Shown here: positions 15,918 through 24,699 of the stretch, piece after piece | How positions within the stretch are numbered: the stretch's first letter is position 1 | Layout of the letters: each line of letters opens with the position of its first letter | From: DATCHW01 sp036508135 | Lineage (GTDB): Bacteria; Bacteroidota; Ignavibacteria; Tepidaquicellales; Tepidaquicellaceae | NCBI GenBank assembly: GCA_036508135.1 | Contig: DATCHW010000207.1 | Coordinates: 1-64,000 of the forward strand | Direction of reading: 5' to 3' | DNA: 64,000 bases | The notes under the pieces: model-generated | What the model saw: the letters and a program-made list of their open reading frames with translations, nothing else | Databases searched by the model: none | What the model was told of the DNA's origin: nothing | Made by a program: the position numbers and the translations under genes

Positions 15918-17117
15918 ATGAACACAAAAGATTATATATCAATAGAAGAGCAGTATGGTGCTCACAATTACCACCCGCTTGATGTTGTAATTGAAAAAGG
16001 TAAGGGAGTATGGGTATGGGATGTTGATGGAAATAAATATCTCGACTGCCTTGCGGCATATTCTGCAGTAAACCAGGGACACTGCCATCCTCGCATAATA
16101 AAAGCTCTTAAGGAGCAAGCAGAGAAGGTTACGCTCACTTCGCGAGCATTCAGAAATGACCAGCTTCCGCTTTTATGTAAAGAACTGTGTGAGCTTACCG
16201 GTTATACAATGGTATTGCCTATGAATTCCGGCGCAGAAGCAGTGGAAACAGCACTGAAAGCCGCAAGAAAATGGGGTTACAAAATAAAAGGCGTTCCGGA
16301 AGATTCTGCAGAAATAATCGCCTGTACAAATAACTTCTCGGGAAGAACAATTTCTATAATCAGTTTCTCTACAGAAGAACAATACAAAGACGGGTTCGGT
16401 CCTTTCACACCGGGATATAAAATTGTAGAATATGGAAATGCTGAGGAATTAGAAAAAGCGATAACTCCCAATACTGTAGCTTTTTTAGTCGAGCCAATTC
16501 AGGGCGAAGGCGGGGTAAGAGTGCCTGCAAAAGGGTATATGAAAAAAGTTTCTGAGATTTGTAAAAAGAACAATGTGCTGTTAATTGCGGATGAAATTCA
16601 ATCCGGACTCGGAAGAAGCGGAAAACTTTTCGCTTATAATTACGATGATATCAGACCCGATATGGTAACGATAGGAAAAGCATTATCCGGAGGATGCTAT
16701 CCCGTATCAGCAGTGCTATCAGATAAAGCGATACTCGGAGTTTTTAACCCCGGTGACCACGGTTCCACATTTGGCGGAAATCCACTCGGAGCAGCAGTTG
16801 CAAGGGAAAGCCTTAAAGTACTGATAGATGAAAATCTCATACAGAAATCTCACGATCTCGGCGAATACTTCAGGGAAAAATTGCGTGCAATAAAAACAAA
16901 CCTTATCAAAGAAATCAGGGGAAAGGGTTTATTCATAGGAGTAGAGCTAAAACCGGAAGCAGGAGGCGCAAGGAAATATTGTGAAGCACTTAAAAATCTC
17001 GGTTTGCTTTGCAAGGAAACACACGAACACGTAATCAGATTTGCTCCTCCGCTTGTTATAACAAAAGAAGAAATTGACTGGGCAGTAGAGCAAACAAAGA
17101 AAGTACTTGAGCAATGA
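15918..17117 (+). CDS. rocD: Ornithine--oxo-acid transaminase
   Basis: The 399-residue class III aminotransferase matches ornithine aminotransferase along its length: EQYGAHNYHPLDVV near the start, NSGAEAVETA (103-112), IADEIQSGLGR (223-233, D225 contacts PLP) and TIGKALSGG (251-259, with K254 as the PLP Schiff-base lysine). It interconverts ornithine plus 2-oxoglutarate and glutamate semialdehyde plus glutamate, linking arginine and proline metabolism. No other arginine genes are adjacent. The start ATG at 15918 matches the family start. A strong hairpin about 170 bp downstream may end its transcript. Confidence 0.95.
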   Translation: MNTKDYISIEEQYGAHNYHPLDVVIEKGKGVWVWDVDGNKYLDCLAAYSAVNQGHCHPRIIKALKEQAEKVTLTSRAFRNDQLPLLCKELCELTGYTMVLPMNSGAEAVETALKAARKWGYKIKGVPEDSAEIIACTNNFSGRTISIISFSTEEQYKDGFGPFTPGYKIVEYGNAEELEKAITPNTVAFLVEPIQGEGGVRVPAKGYMKKVSEICKKNNVLLIADEIQSGLGRSGKLFAYNYDDIRPDMVTIGKALSGGCYPVSAVLSDKAILGVFNPGDHGSTFGGNPLGAAVARESLKVLIDENLIQKSHDLGEYFREKLRAIKTNLIKEIRGKGLFIGVELKPEAGGARKYCEALKNLGLLCKETHEHVIRFAPPLVITKEEIDWAVEQTKKVLEQ

Positions 17118-17285
17118 GTATTTAATAATCGGGTATTTTTTGTGGTAAATATGATGCATCCGAAGATTTAGTGAAACTTTTATAGATATTTATTGTTAAA
17201 TTAATAACAGAATTAGTTTCATGATTAAACTCAAAATTAAAATATAATTGAAACTGATTTTGTTCGCTTCTAAAAATCAGGAGTG

Positions 17286-17327
17286 AATAAAAAGGGATTT
17301 ATTGCGAATAATAAATCCCTTTTTATT
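17286..17327. terminator. Perfect 18-bp hairpin, probable terminator after rocD
   Basis: AATAAAAAGGGATTTATT (17286-17303) and AATAAATCCCTTTTTATT (17310-17327) are exact complements around a 6-nt loop (GCGAAT), and the right arm carries its own T-rich end. It sits 79 bp before the start of the next gene, so it could end rocD transcripts or attenuate the next gene. Confidence 0.7.
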
Positions 17328-17405
17328 TTGTTATTGCTTCTTGTTATGATAAAATTAATTTTTATATACCGGCTTATCTGTTCCGGCAAAATAAAAGGAG
17401 GCAAA

Positions 17406-18239
17406 ATGAAAAAGAATATTTTATTATTAGTTTTAATTCTATTTGTGTTTTCAATATCTTCGGTATTTTCTCAAGACATTACGATTAAAGAGGGTACTTA
17501 TAATACTCAATCGGGTAATAAACTTGAGGTGTATTGTCCGGGCGGAGATGTAAAACTGAACTCATCCGGGGCGGAGCAGGTGATATTGAAAATAACCGGG
17601 AATCAAAAAGCACAGGATAATCTGGATATATTGGTTAACGAATTAAGCACGGGTATAAATATCAGCGTTACGTTAAAGAACAGAAACGAATCATCCAACA
17701 TTAATCTGAGCATAGAAGTGACCGTACCGATGAAATACAACGCTGAAATAAAAACTGCCGGCGGGGATGTTGAGTGCAATAATGTTGAGGGCAATATCAG
17801 CATTAAAACAGCGGGCGGAGATATTCTCCTGGAAAATTGCACAGGCTCTTTTGATGTTGCCACCGCAGGGGGTGATATCTCAGCGAAAAGAATTAAAGGG
17901 GAACTGGAGGCAAAAACAGCAGGTGGAAATTTAAACCTGGACGCTGAGGTATGTAAAATAACGGCTAAAACTGCCGCAGGGACAATTGATCTTTCATACC
18001 TGGGAGAAAATAAAGGCATAGATATGAAGACTAACAGCGGAGATATAAGGGTTTATCTTCCGGACAATATTAATGCTGATTGTACATTTTCAACAATTGG
18101 CGGAGGAACTTCCTGCGAATTCGACTTACGCGACATTACTACAAACACTTCAAAATTATTGGTGGGAAGAATTAATGCCGGCGGACCAAATATTTACCTT
18201 TCAACTAATTTTGGCAGTATTCAGGTAAGGAAACCATAA
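17406..18239 (+). CDS. Exported DUF4097-like beta-helix protein (putative adhesin)
   Basis: I choose the ATG at 17406. It has AAGGAGG just upstream and starts a clean signal peptide (MKKNILLLVLILFVFSISSVFSQ), whereas the longer frame from 17283 begins inside a hairpin. The 277-residue protein repeats short turns such as IKTAGGDVECNN, IKTAGGDILLEN, VATAGGDISAKR and AKTAGGNLNLD, the ladder of a single-stranded beta-helix seen in DUF4097 'putative adhesin' proteins. There is no membrane anchor beyond the signal peptide. It is followed by another exported beta-helix protein 9 bp later, so the pair is co-transcribed. The binding partner is unknown. Confidence 0.8.
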   Translation: MKKNILLLVLILFVFSISSVFSQDITIKEGTYNTQSGNKLEVYCPGGDVKLNSSGAEQVILKITGNQKAQDNLDILVNELSTGINISVTLKNRNESSNINLSIEVTVPMKYNAEIKTAGGDVECNNVEGNISIKTAGGDILLENCTGSFDVATAGGDISAKRIKGELEAKTAGGNLNLDAEVCKITAKTAAGTIDLSYLGENKGIDMKTNSGDIRVYLPDNINADCTFSTIGGGTSCEFDLRDITTNTSKLLVGRINAGGPNIYLSTNFGSIQVRKP

Positions 18240-18248
18240 CAAAGGCTT

Positions 18249-19442
18249 TTGATAAAATTAATCTTGGCAATATTATTTCTTTTTGTTTTTATCACCGGTT
18301 CATATGCTCAGAGCATTGACCTTCAGTACATAATAGATAAAGCAAAAGATAATGACACAATTTTTTTAGGCGAAGGAGTTTATGAAGCGGTTCCTTCGTC
18401 TTTTACTGACGAACTTTGTGGCAACTGTCTTGAGCACAAAACAAACGTATTCGGAACAAAAGGTTTTTTTATCAAAGATAAATCTCTTCACATTGCCGGA
18501 GTAAACAGGGAAAAAGTTATTCTGAAAACAAATGCAGGATACGGATTCCTTTTTTTTAACAGTAAAAATTCTTCCATATCCGGAGTTACAATCGGCAGCG
18601 GGGTCAGGGATACGTCGGGTGATGCTACTAACGCAAGTATCGTTTTGAAATTTTCACGGGTGACAATTGAAAACTGTATTCTCGCAAATGATACATTAAG
18701 AAATATTAAAATACCGATTGTCGGAATTTCCGGTGTGGTTATCCGTGAAAGTTCGGAAGCAATAATAAGAAATAATTTAATCAGAAATAACACCTGGGAT
18801 GGAATCGCACTTTACAGGGGTGCATCGGCTTTGATTACCGACAATATTATTGAAAACGGACGCGGTGCGGGAATAGGCGTAACGTGGGATGCCGCAGCAA
18901 TTATTTTAAGGAACAGGGTCTCCGGTTTCTGGAAAGGAATTGGTTCATTCGGTACGTCTAACGTAACCGTAAGGAACAATATTGTTTTTGATAATCTCGG
19001 ATGGGGAATTGTAATCACCGGTAATTCCCATATGCTTGCAGAAAATAATGTCGTTACAAGAAACGGCAATTGCGGAATAGCTCCATGGTGTGACTCAAAC
19101 GAATTTGCCACTGGTATTATCACAAACAACATCATCACGGAAAACGGCTGGCGGAAGGAATGGGTCTGTCCGCAGGTTGGATACTGGCTTAACGGAGATT
19201 CTACACGGTTTATTTTCGAATACAATAATGTGTGGAATAATTTTGCGGGCGATTACAAAGAAATCGAAAATCAAACCGGTATAAACGGCAATATTTCAAA
19301 AGACCCTATGTTCATTTCAAAATTCGATTTCGGTCTCCGTTCCGGTTCTCCTATGTTGAATACGGGAAATCCCTTGATTACTAATTCCGACGGCTCAAGG
19401 AGCCATATCGGTTCAGAAGGCGGACAGAGTGCGTTCAGATAG
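18249..19442 (+). CDS. Exported right-handed parallel beta-helix protein
   Basis: The 397-residue protein starts at TTG 18249 with signal peptide IKLILAILFLFVFITGSYAQ; no ATG gives a full signal. The body has NosD/pectate-lyase-like PbH1 turns: IRNNLIRNNTWDGIALYRGA, ITDNIIENGRGAGIGV, VRNNIVFDNLGWGIVITG and AENNVVTRNGNCGI. Such folds bind or cleave polysaccharides, but no lyase catalytic triad was identified. It follows the DUF4097-like gene by 9 bp and overlaps the MATE transporter start by 14 bp, making a tight three-gene operon. Confidence 0.8.
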   Translation: MIKLILAILFLFVFITGSYAQSIDLQYIIDKAKDNDTIFLGEGVYEAVPSSFTDELCGNCLEHKTNVFGTKGFFIKDKSLHIAGVNREKVILKTNAGYGFLFFNSKNSSISGVTIGSGVRDTSGDATNASIVLKFSRVTIENCILANDTLRNIKIPIVGISGVVIRESSEAIIRNNLIRNNTWDGIALYRGASALITDNIIENGRGAGIGVTWDAAAIILRNRVSGFWKGIGSFGTSNVTVRNNIVFDNLGWGIVITGNSHMLAENNVVTRNGNCGIAPWCDSNEFATGIITNNIITENGWRKEWVCPQVGYWLNGDSTRFIFEYNNVWNNFAGDYKEIENQTGINGNISKDPMFISKFDFGLRSGSPMLNTGNPLITNSDGSRSHIGSEGGQSAFR

Positions 19443-20787
19443 TAAAATTATTTTAGCCCTTGCGGTTCCGGCGGTTTTACAAACACTTGTACGCTCATCT
19501 TTCGTTGTAATTGATGCTTACTGGGTGGGGAAACTTGGAAGTGTTCAGTTCGCCGCCCTGACGGTTGCAACATTCCTCGTATGGGGTGCTATGGCTCTTG
19601 GAGAAATGATATCAACCGGTGCTAATTCACTGATAGCACAGTCAACAGGCGCCCAAAATAAAGAACTCTCTAAGGAAATTGCAACCGTAAATATTGTTAA
19701 TACTTTTTTCCATTCCCTGATACTCGGGCTTCTGATGATACCTCTGCTTCCGGTTTTATATAATATTATTAATCTTAATCCTGAGCAATCCCGGCTTGCG
19801 AATAGTTATCTTGTACCCTTTTTTATAGGGCTTCCGTGTGTTACGCTTCTTGCAACGGTCACTGCAATCTTTCGCGGATACGGAGATACAAAAACTCCTT
19901 TTTATCTTCTCTTTTTTGCCTTCGGTTTGAACATGGTTATTACCCCTCTGTTTATTTTCGGCATAAACGGATTTTTAAAATTCGGTCTTCAGGGTGCGGC
20001 ATTTGCGGCATTGATTTCATATCTGGTATCTGCAGTAATCGGATATTTCATACTAATAAAACGAGGACTGACAAATTCCATATTTAAATATAAATTCAAA
20101 AAGGATATTACATTTGAAACCCTCAAAATCGGATTGCCGATTTCGCTCAACGGGGTTGCCTTCTCTATGATATATGTATTCGTTGCGAGATTTGTCGCTG
20201 ACTATGGAACTACAGGGCTTGCGGCTATGGGAATAAGCCACCGCTCAGAATCAATCGCATATCAGATAACGGTCGGTTTCTCGCTTGCCGCAACCGTGCT
20301 CGTCGGACAGAGCATTGGTGCGGGAGACCCCGACAGAGCGGAAAGACTTGCATGGAAAACTTTCGGGATAACATCTGTTGTGATTGCGGTTTATACTGTT
20401 CTTTTGTTTTCGCTTTCTTCCATCGTTGCCTCATTTTTCACGGGTGATATTGCAGTGATTAATGTTGCATCGGACTTTAATAAAATCACCTCTGTTGTTT
20501 TGATTTTTTCTGCCGCCGAAGTGGTTTTCGGTGGAGCGTTTTCGGGAGCGGGCGATACACTTCCACCGGCACTGGTAGGACTTCCCGTGAATCTGCTAAG
20601 GATACCTTTTGCGGCACTCCTATCTCCCTTTCTCGGACTTAACGGTATATGGATCGCTATATGCTCAACTGTTATCCTGAAAGGAATAATACTAACCGTT
20701 TGGTTCAAGAAAGGAAAATGGAAACAAAAAAAATCAAGACTCATCAAATCAAAACCAAACATTCTGGAATTTACCGAAGTGCAGTAA
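19429..20787 (+). CDS. MATE-family multidrug/polyspecific efflux transporter
   Basis: The 452-residue inner-membrane protein has about 12 hydrophobic segments and the MATE/NorM pattern: ILALAVPAVLQTLVRSSFVV at the start, QSTGAQN, FRGYGDTKTP and, in the second half, VGQSIGAGDPDRAERLAW and FSGAGDTLPP. It should export organic cations or drugs by Na+ or H+ antiport. It begins at GTG 19429, overlapping the end of the beta-helix gene by 14 bp, so translation is probably coupled. Its basic C-terminal tail (about 425-452) is cytoplasmic. Confidence 0.9.
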   Translation: MRSDSKIILALAVPAVLQTLVRSSFVVIDAYWVGKLGSVQFAALTVATFLVWGAMALGEMISTGANSLIAQSTGAQNKELSKEIATVNIVNTFFHSLILGLLMIPLLPVLYNIINLNPEQSRLANSYLVPFFIGLPCVTLLATVTAIFRGYGDTKTPFYLLFFAFGLNMVITPLFIFGINGFLKFGLQGAAFAALISYLVSAVIGYFILIKRGLTNSIFKYKFKKDITFETLKIGLPISLNGVAFSMIYVFVARFVADYGTTGLAAMGISHRSESIAYQITVGFSLAATVLVGQSIGAGDPDRAERLAWKTFGITSVVIAVYTVLLFSLSSIVASFFTGDIAVINVASDFNKITSVVLIFSAAEVVFGGAFSGAGDTLPPALVGLPVNLLRIPFAALLSPFLGLNGIWIAICSTVILKGIILTVWFKKGKWKQKKSRLIKSKPNILEFTEVQ

Positions 20788-20842
20788 TTCCGGAAGATGT
20801 AAGACTATGCTTTTAAAAAAATCAAATAGTCAAATAATGAAA

Positions 20843-21505
20843 TTAATCCTTCACGCAGCGAACATATAAGCCGTTGACATATAAATAGTTATGTCGGATT
20901 ACATCTGATAAACTAAAAACCAGGTTGCGGAACCAGGCATTGATTGAATTAAAATCAGTCGAAGTCCAAAAGCAACCGTTCCTGCCCAGGTTGCCGAAAT
21001 ACCCATCGTGATTACGATAACCTCCGGGGAGTCCCGAAAAGTCGCTGCTGTTTGTTCCGTTGCCATTCTCATCCCATCCATTTGTGCTCTTCATTTTATT
21101 TCCGGCTATATCAGCTCCGCCCAAAAAGTCATAAAGTTTTGTAAATTCTTCATCGGTTGATACGTGCCAACCTTCAGGAGCTAATCCGCGCGAATCGTTT
21201 ACTGCATACCAGTTATAAAGTTTTCCATAGGTTGTTCCGTTTCCAGAATTATTGTCATAGTAACACCATGCGCCTGATGTAAGGCTTGCCCATTCTTCTT
21301 TGTCTTGCACCTGCGGAATAACATCGCCATTGCGGTAATGCTCTACATTCAGGTTTTCCGAGAACCATACTTGCTTGCCGATAGTTATGGTTTTATAAGT
21401 ATTGCCGTCTATGTCTGTTACCTGTGAAATGGATTTGTTGGCACCAAAAGAAAAAATCATCGCAGCCATTAAAATTGCGAATAGAAATTTGTATGTTTGC
21501 TTCAT
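20843..21505 (-). CDS. Exported FISUMP-domain protein
   Basis: The 220-residue protein has a signal peptide (MKQTYKFLFAILMAAMIFSFGANKS) and then the Fibrobacter succinogenes major paralogous (FISUMP) domain. This is seen in VTDIDGNTYKTITIGKQVWF, LYNWYAVNDSRGLAPEGWHV, GLPGGYRN and the ending GLYVRCVKD. The fold is related to C-type lectins; these proteins are surface binding proteins and some are targets of diversity-generating retroelements. The last 45 residues (WTSTDFNSINAWFRN onward) occupy the position of such a variable region. No template repeat or diversity-type RT is in the window. A good RBS (GAAGGAG) precedes the ATG. Confidence 0.85.
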   Translation of the reverse strand: MKQTYKFLFAILMAAMIFSFGANKSISQVTDIDGNTYKTITIGKQVWFSENLNVEHYRNGDVIPQVQDKEEWASLTSGAWCYYDNNSGNGTTYGKLYNWYAVNDSRGLAPEGWHVSTDEEFTKLYDFLGGADIAGNKMKSTNGWDENGNGTNSSDFSGLPGGYRNHDGYFGNLGRNGCFWTSTDFNSINAWFRNLVFSLSDVIRHNYLYVNGLYVRCVKD

Positions 21506-21685
21506 TTTGTTTCTCCTTCGTATTCATTTTTATTGGATTGTTAAACGGTTTTCATAAAAATACATATTATTCTCAATTATATATATTGAGAAATGAAAGA
21601 ATAATAAAGATTAAGCTATTATATTATCACCCTGACGGGGTTAAAATATTAATTACTAATTATCGAAGCGTAGCGTAGATCCTAG

Positions 21686-21706
21686 CCTGTCCCGATGCAT
21701 CGGAAT
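21686..21706 (+). repeat. CCTGTCCCG-type palindromic repeat
   Basis: CCTGTCCCGATGCATCGGAA forms a short hairpin and belongs to a dispersed family with copies at 11941, 30624, 37843 and 41986. It lies between two minus-strand exported-protein genes. Confidence 0.7.
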
Positions 21707-21723
21707 GAACATGTGAATCGGGA

Positions 21724-22260
21724 TTAATTGCTAATTGTCAGCACCGCTTTTTGCGTCACATTCACAGGATAAGATTCGACGATTGAAATATCATCTCCTT
21801 CCTGACCTGTTACAAGCGGGTTTTTCATATCGGAAGAAATTAATTCAAAATATATTTTTTTGTCTTCGAGCCTGTATATTGCCGTTATAAGATTCTTTTC
21901 GACATTGAAGGTGCTGTAAAAAGTATTGTTTGCATAGGTTATATCAATTATGATAGAATTTTTTTCATCCATTTTGTATTTGCCTTTTTCATTGTCAACG
22001 AGAATCAATTCATAAGGTCTTTCCTGCCGCATTTCACCCGTTCCATAAACTATAGTCCACTTCCAATGCCCGTCTGTGTCTGTATTCATAATATGCAGTT
22101 CCATTGCTACTTCTGATTTCACTTTGTTTTCAGAATAAATAATTAATTTCCCTTTCCATTCGCCAAGCCATCCTGCAGGGAATTCAAATTGTGCACTTGA
22201 TTTCCCGCCAAGGCAAAAAACTGCCCATAAAAACAGGAAATATATTTTTAACTTTTTCAT
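21724..22260 (-). CDS. Small exported protein of unknown function
   Basis: The 178-residue protein has a signal peptide (MKKLKIYFLFLWAVFCLGGKSSAQ). A compact beta-rich domain follows, beginning FEFPAGWLGEWKGKLIIYS and containing HWKWTIVYGTGEMRQERPYEL and KGKYKMDEKNSIIID. The pattern of short strands with W-x-G-x-W and alternating hydrophobics suggests a lipocalin-like barrel, but that is only a shape argument. No catalytic residues are evident. The next minus-strand gene upstream is a TrmB-type regulator, whose stop lies about 55 bp before this ATG, so they could share a transcript. Confidence 0.6.
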   Translation of the reverse strand: MKKLKIYFLFLWAVFCLGGKSSAQFEFPAGWLGEWKGKLIIYSENKVKSEVAMELHIMNTDTDGHWKWTIVYGTGEMRQERPYELILVDNEKGKYKMDEKNSIIIDITYANNTFYSTFNVEKNLITAIYRLEDKKIYFELISSDMKNPLVTGQEGDDISIVESYPVNVTQKAVLTISN

Positions 22261-22315
22261 AATCGGAAAAAATTTTATGTGTTTGGTGAAAATAAAAATT
22301 TCAGGAAACAGAAAT

Positions 22316-23149
22316 TCAAATTTTCATAGCTTTTGACTCATTCCATAAATGATTAAACAGAATTTTACAAGCCGCCACCATCTCCTTGTGCTCGATAAGT
22401 ATGATTGTAAGTTCATTCGGATCTCTGATTATGTCCTGAAGCGGGAAAATAACAAGCCTGTCATCGAAGACGACCATTTTAATCGGAATTGACTCAACGA
22501 CCCTCAATTGAGAACCGAGTTTAGCGAGAGGTTTAAATTGTTCAATGAGAGCTACATGTTCCTGAAGATCTACCGATTCATATATTTTCCTGCATATTAC
22601 ACCACGTTTTAGAAGATTTTTTTCTTCCCGTACCTGCTGATTTACGCGGGAGCTGATATCGCAAACATAAGGTCCTTTTATCAGAGATTCAACTTCAGAT
22701 TTTGCATTTTGAAATGCCTGTAAGATTCTTGATTGAGCCTGGTCTTTATCTTTTATCACTTCTACAAACTCAAGCGGACTGACAAATGTTTTGTTTTTTT
22801 CGTAAACGGGGTTGAAGATTTCAGCAAGGTTTTCAATTAATTGTTTTTTCTTTTCTAATTCGTTTTGATAATTACTTTTATAGTCTTCGAGCATCTTGTT
22901 AAGTGCCTTTTTGGGTTCTACGGCTTCGTAGTATCTTATTTTTCCCGTACGTCTCTCCGCACAAATACCCCTGTCAATCATTTTCGAGAGAACCTCATAT
23001 ATCTTCGTACGCGGGATTCCTGCAGACTTCTGCAGTTCCGAGCTTGTGAAAGATTTTTTGGAAAGAAGAGAAATATATACTTTGGTTTCCCTTTCTGTAA
23101 GTCCTAATTCAAGAAATCTTTGAATGTGTTTTTTATGTTCAAATTTCAT
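22316..23149 (-). CDS. TrmB-family transcriptional regulator
   Basis: The 277-residue protein opens with a winged helix-turn-helix of the TrmB type: LELGLTERETKVYISLLSKK, then SSELQKSAGIPRTKIYEVLS and a wing at RRTGKIRYYEAV (residues about 13-75). A coiled-coil (about 80-115, KSNYQNELEKKKQLIENLAE) and a C-terminal effector region with a PLD-like regulatory fold follow. TrmB relatives are most studied in archaea as sugar-responsive repressors; the ligand here is unknown. It is divergent from the outer-membrane protein gene at 23391, whose promoter shares the 240-bp AT-rich gap, so control of that gene is possible. Confidence 0.85.
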   Translation of the reverse strand: MKFEHKKHIQRFLELGLTERETKVYISLLSKKSFTSSELQKSAGIPRTKIYEVLSKMIDRGICAERRTGKIRYYEAVEPKKALNKMLEDYKSNYQNELEKKKQLIENLAEIFNPVYEKNKTFVSPLEFVEVIKDKDQAQSRILQAFQNAKSEVESLIKGPYVCDISSRVNQQVREEKNLLKRGVICRKIYESVDLQEHVALIEQFKPLAKLGSQLRVVESIPIKMVVFDDRLVIFPLQDIIRDPNELTIILIEHKEMVAACKILFNHLWNESKAMKI

Positions 23150-23390
23150 TTTCGGTTTTTTATTTTATATCATAACCCCTTGTTAGGGTAACAATAAAAT
23201 AGAATAAAACGGTTTTTATATCAAGTACAAAGAAACGGATTACATTATTTAAAGAAAACACCCTCTCAAAATAATGATTTAATCGTTATATCCGGTTTTA
23301 TGCTGTTAATAAATAAGAAGTAATAATTAAGTAGATTTTATATTTTCTAAATTGTAATTTTAAGCAAATTTATTGGAGGATCAAAATAAT

Positions 23391-24080
23391 ATGAAAAAAA
23401 TCTTTACGTTTTCGTTCTTGGTTTTATTAATCGCTTCTTCTGTTTATTCGCAAGACCTTACGCCAAAGGTCGATAGATATAATGTAATGGCATCAATCGG
23501 GATTGCATATGCTGCACCTATGGATGTATTCAGATCTAAATATTATCTGACTAATGAGTTCAAAGAATCCTACAAAATGGGACTCGGCGGAACAATTGAT
23601 GCGGCTTATCCTTTCACAAAAAGCATTGCCGGGAGAGTCGAATTATCTTTTTATGATTTTATGTATGACCGGGATGCATTTGGAACCAGAACCGGATATT
23701 CTTCGACCGGTGTGATTTCCGGCGGCGATGCGCTCGTTATGGCACTGAAACTAAGTTTTTGTGCCGGTATTTTTAAACCATCTGAAAAATTCGGGTTTTA
23801 TGGAATTCTCGGCGTCGGTGGTTACTTCAAATCATCAAGTGACTTAAAAGTAAAAGACAATGTGACTAAGTATGAATCTGTGTTCCCGGGATCTTCAAAT
23901 CTGTATATGGGATTGCATGCGGGTGCAAGATTTGCATACAAAGTCTCCCCGAAAGCCAGCATCTTCCTGGAAAGCGGATACGAAATATTTTTCCCGAGCG
24001 AAAGTTGGGGGAAAGCAACATTCCAACAAACAGCAGAATTTGTTCCTATCAAAATTGGCGTGATGATTCACACTTTTTAA
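23391..24080 (+). CDS. Outer-membrane beta-barrel protein
   Basis: The ATG at 23391 is chosen because it starts the signal peptide MKKIFTFSFLVLLIASSVYSQ; a TTG at 23373 lies inside the ribosome-binding region (TTGGAGGA). The 229-residue product alternates amphipathic strands (YNVMASIGIAYAAP, GRVELSFYDFMYD, KFGFYGILGVGGYF) and ends in VPIKIGVMIHTF, with a terminal phenylalanine as expected for a Bam-inserted barrel. It resembles small OmpA-beta/OprF-like barrels without a peptidoglycan domain. Function unknown. It ends in a clear terminator at 24102-24131. Confidence 0.75.
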   Translation: MKKIFTFSFLVLLIASSVYSQDLTPKVDRYNVMASIGIAYAAPMDVFRSKYYLTNEFKESYKMGLGGTIDAAYPFTKSIAGRVELSFYDFMYDRDAFGTRTGYSSTGVISGGDALVMALKLSFCAGIFKPSEKFGFYGILGVGGYFKSSSDLKVKDNVTKYESVFPGSSNLYMGLHAGARFAYKVSPKASIFLESGYEIFFPSESWGKATFQQTAEFVPIKIGVMIHTF

Positions 24081-24101
24081 TGGATAAAATTTGAGTTTTA
24101 T

Positions 24102-24131
24102 AAAAAACCCCGGCATTAACCGGGGTTTTTT
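24102..24131 (+). terminator. Rho-independent terminator
   Basis: AAAAAACCCCGG (24102-24113), loop CATTAA, CCGGGGTTTTTT (24120-24131): a 12-bp perfect stem with a U-run, 22 bp after the barrel gene stop. The A-run on the other side makes it potentially bidirectional with the convergent gene that ends at 24180. Confidence 0.9.
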
Positions 24132-24179
24132 ATTATACAAATATTTGTGTAAATACTGACGGGGAAAACTATTTGTAAG

Positions 24180-24650
24180 CTAAATCTTTACCTCAATATC
24201 ATTATTTTTTTCGGACAGAATACCGAGATATTTTTTAAAATCACCATAACCCATCTTATTATAATTAAACTTCGCCAATGTTTCCCCTTCCGGACTCCTG
24301 AAATGTATAATACCGGAGTTAGTTTTTGTTGGCGAAATAACCTCTGAAATTTTTTTCAGTTCTACAATATAAGAGCGGGGTATCATTTTTATCACACTTT
24401 TCATGATTAATAAATTATCTTCCGTCAGAGCAAAATTGCAATATAATTTACTGAAAGACGAAAGCGGTCCCAATATAAGTGAAGCTAACCCCAAAAAGTT
24501 TGCTATCCAGATATATTTAATGTTTACCTTGAAAGCTAAAATTAAAAAAACCAGGAAACCCGCAAATGCAGTAAAAAAAGCAAAAAGGTAAATTAGTACA
24601 CCTGTCTTGTTCGAAAGCGATTTGTATTCAAAAATATATTTTTGGCTCAT
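24180..24650 (-). CDS. Small membrane protein of unknown function (PH-like)
   Basis: The ATG at 24650 (MSQKYIFEYKSLSNKTGVL) is preferred over an upstream in-frame start at 24728, which would overlap the methyltransferase gene. The 156-residue product has two transmembrane helices (about 16-37 and 43-64). The cytoplasmic region NFALTEDNLLIMKSVIKMIP...IVELKKISEVISPTKTNSG has the strand pattern of bacterial PH domains. This fits small membrane-anchored PH-like proteins. It follows the methyltransferase gene by about 50 bp on the same strand. Function unknown. Confidence 0.55.
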   Translation of the reverse strand: MSQKYIFEYKSLSNKTGVLIYLFAFFTAFAGFLVFLILAFKVNIKYIWIANFLGLASLILGPLSSFSKLYCNFALTEDNLLIMKSVIKMIPRSYIVELKKISEVISPTKTNSGIIHFRSPEGETLAKFNYNKMGYGDFKKYLGILSEKNNDIEVKI

Positions 24651-24699
24651 ATTAATTATTCGATTTTTTAAAAAATCATTTACGTTTTTACGATTAAAT

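Noticed and set aside
17283..17405. Longer start for the DUF4097-like protein
   Set aside because: The extension begins with GTG inside a hairpin and places a second hydrophobic segment before a perfect signal peptide and ribosome-binding site at 17406.
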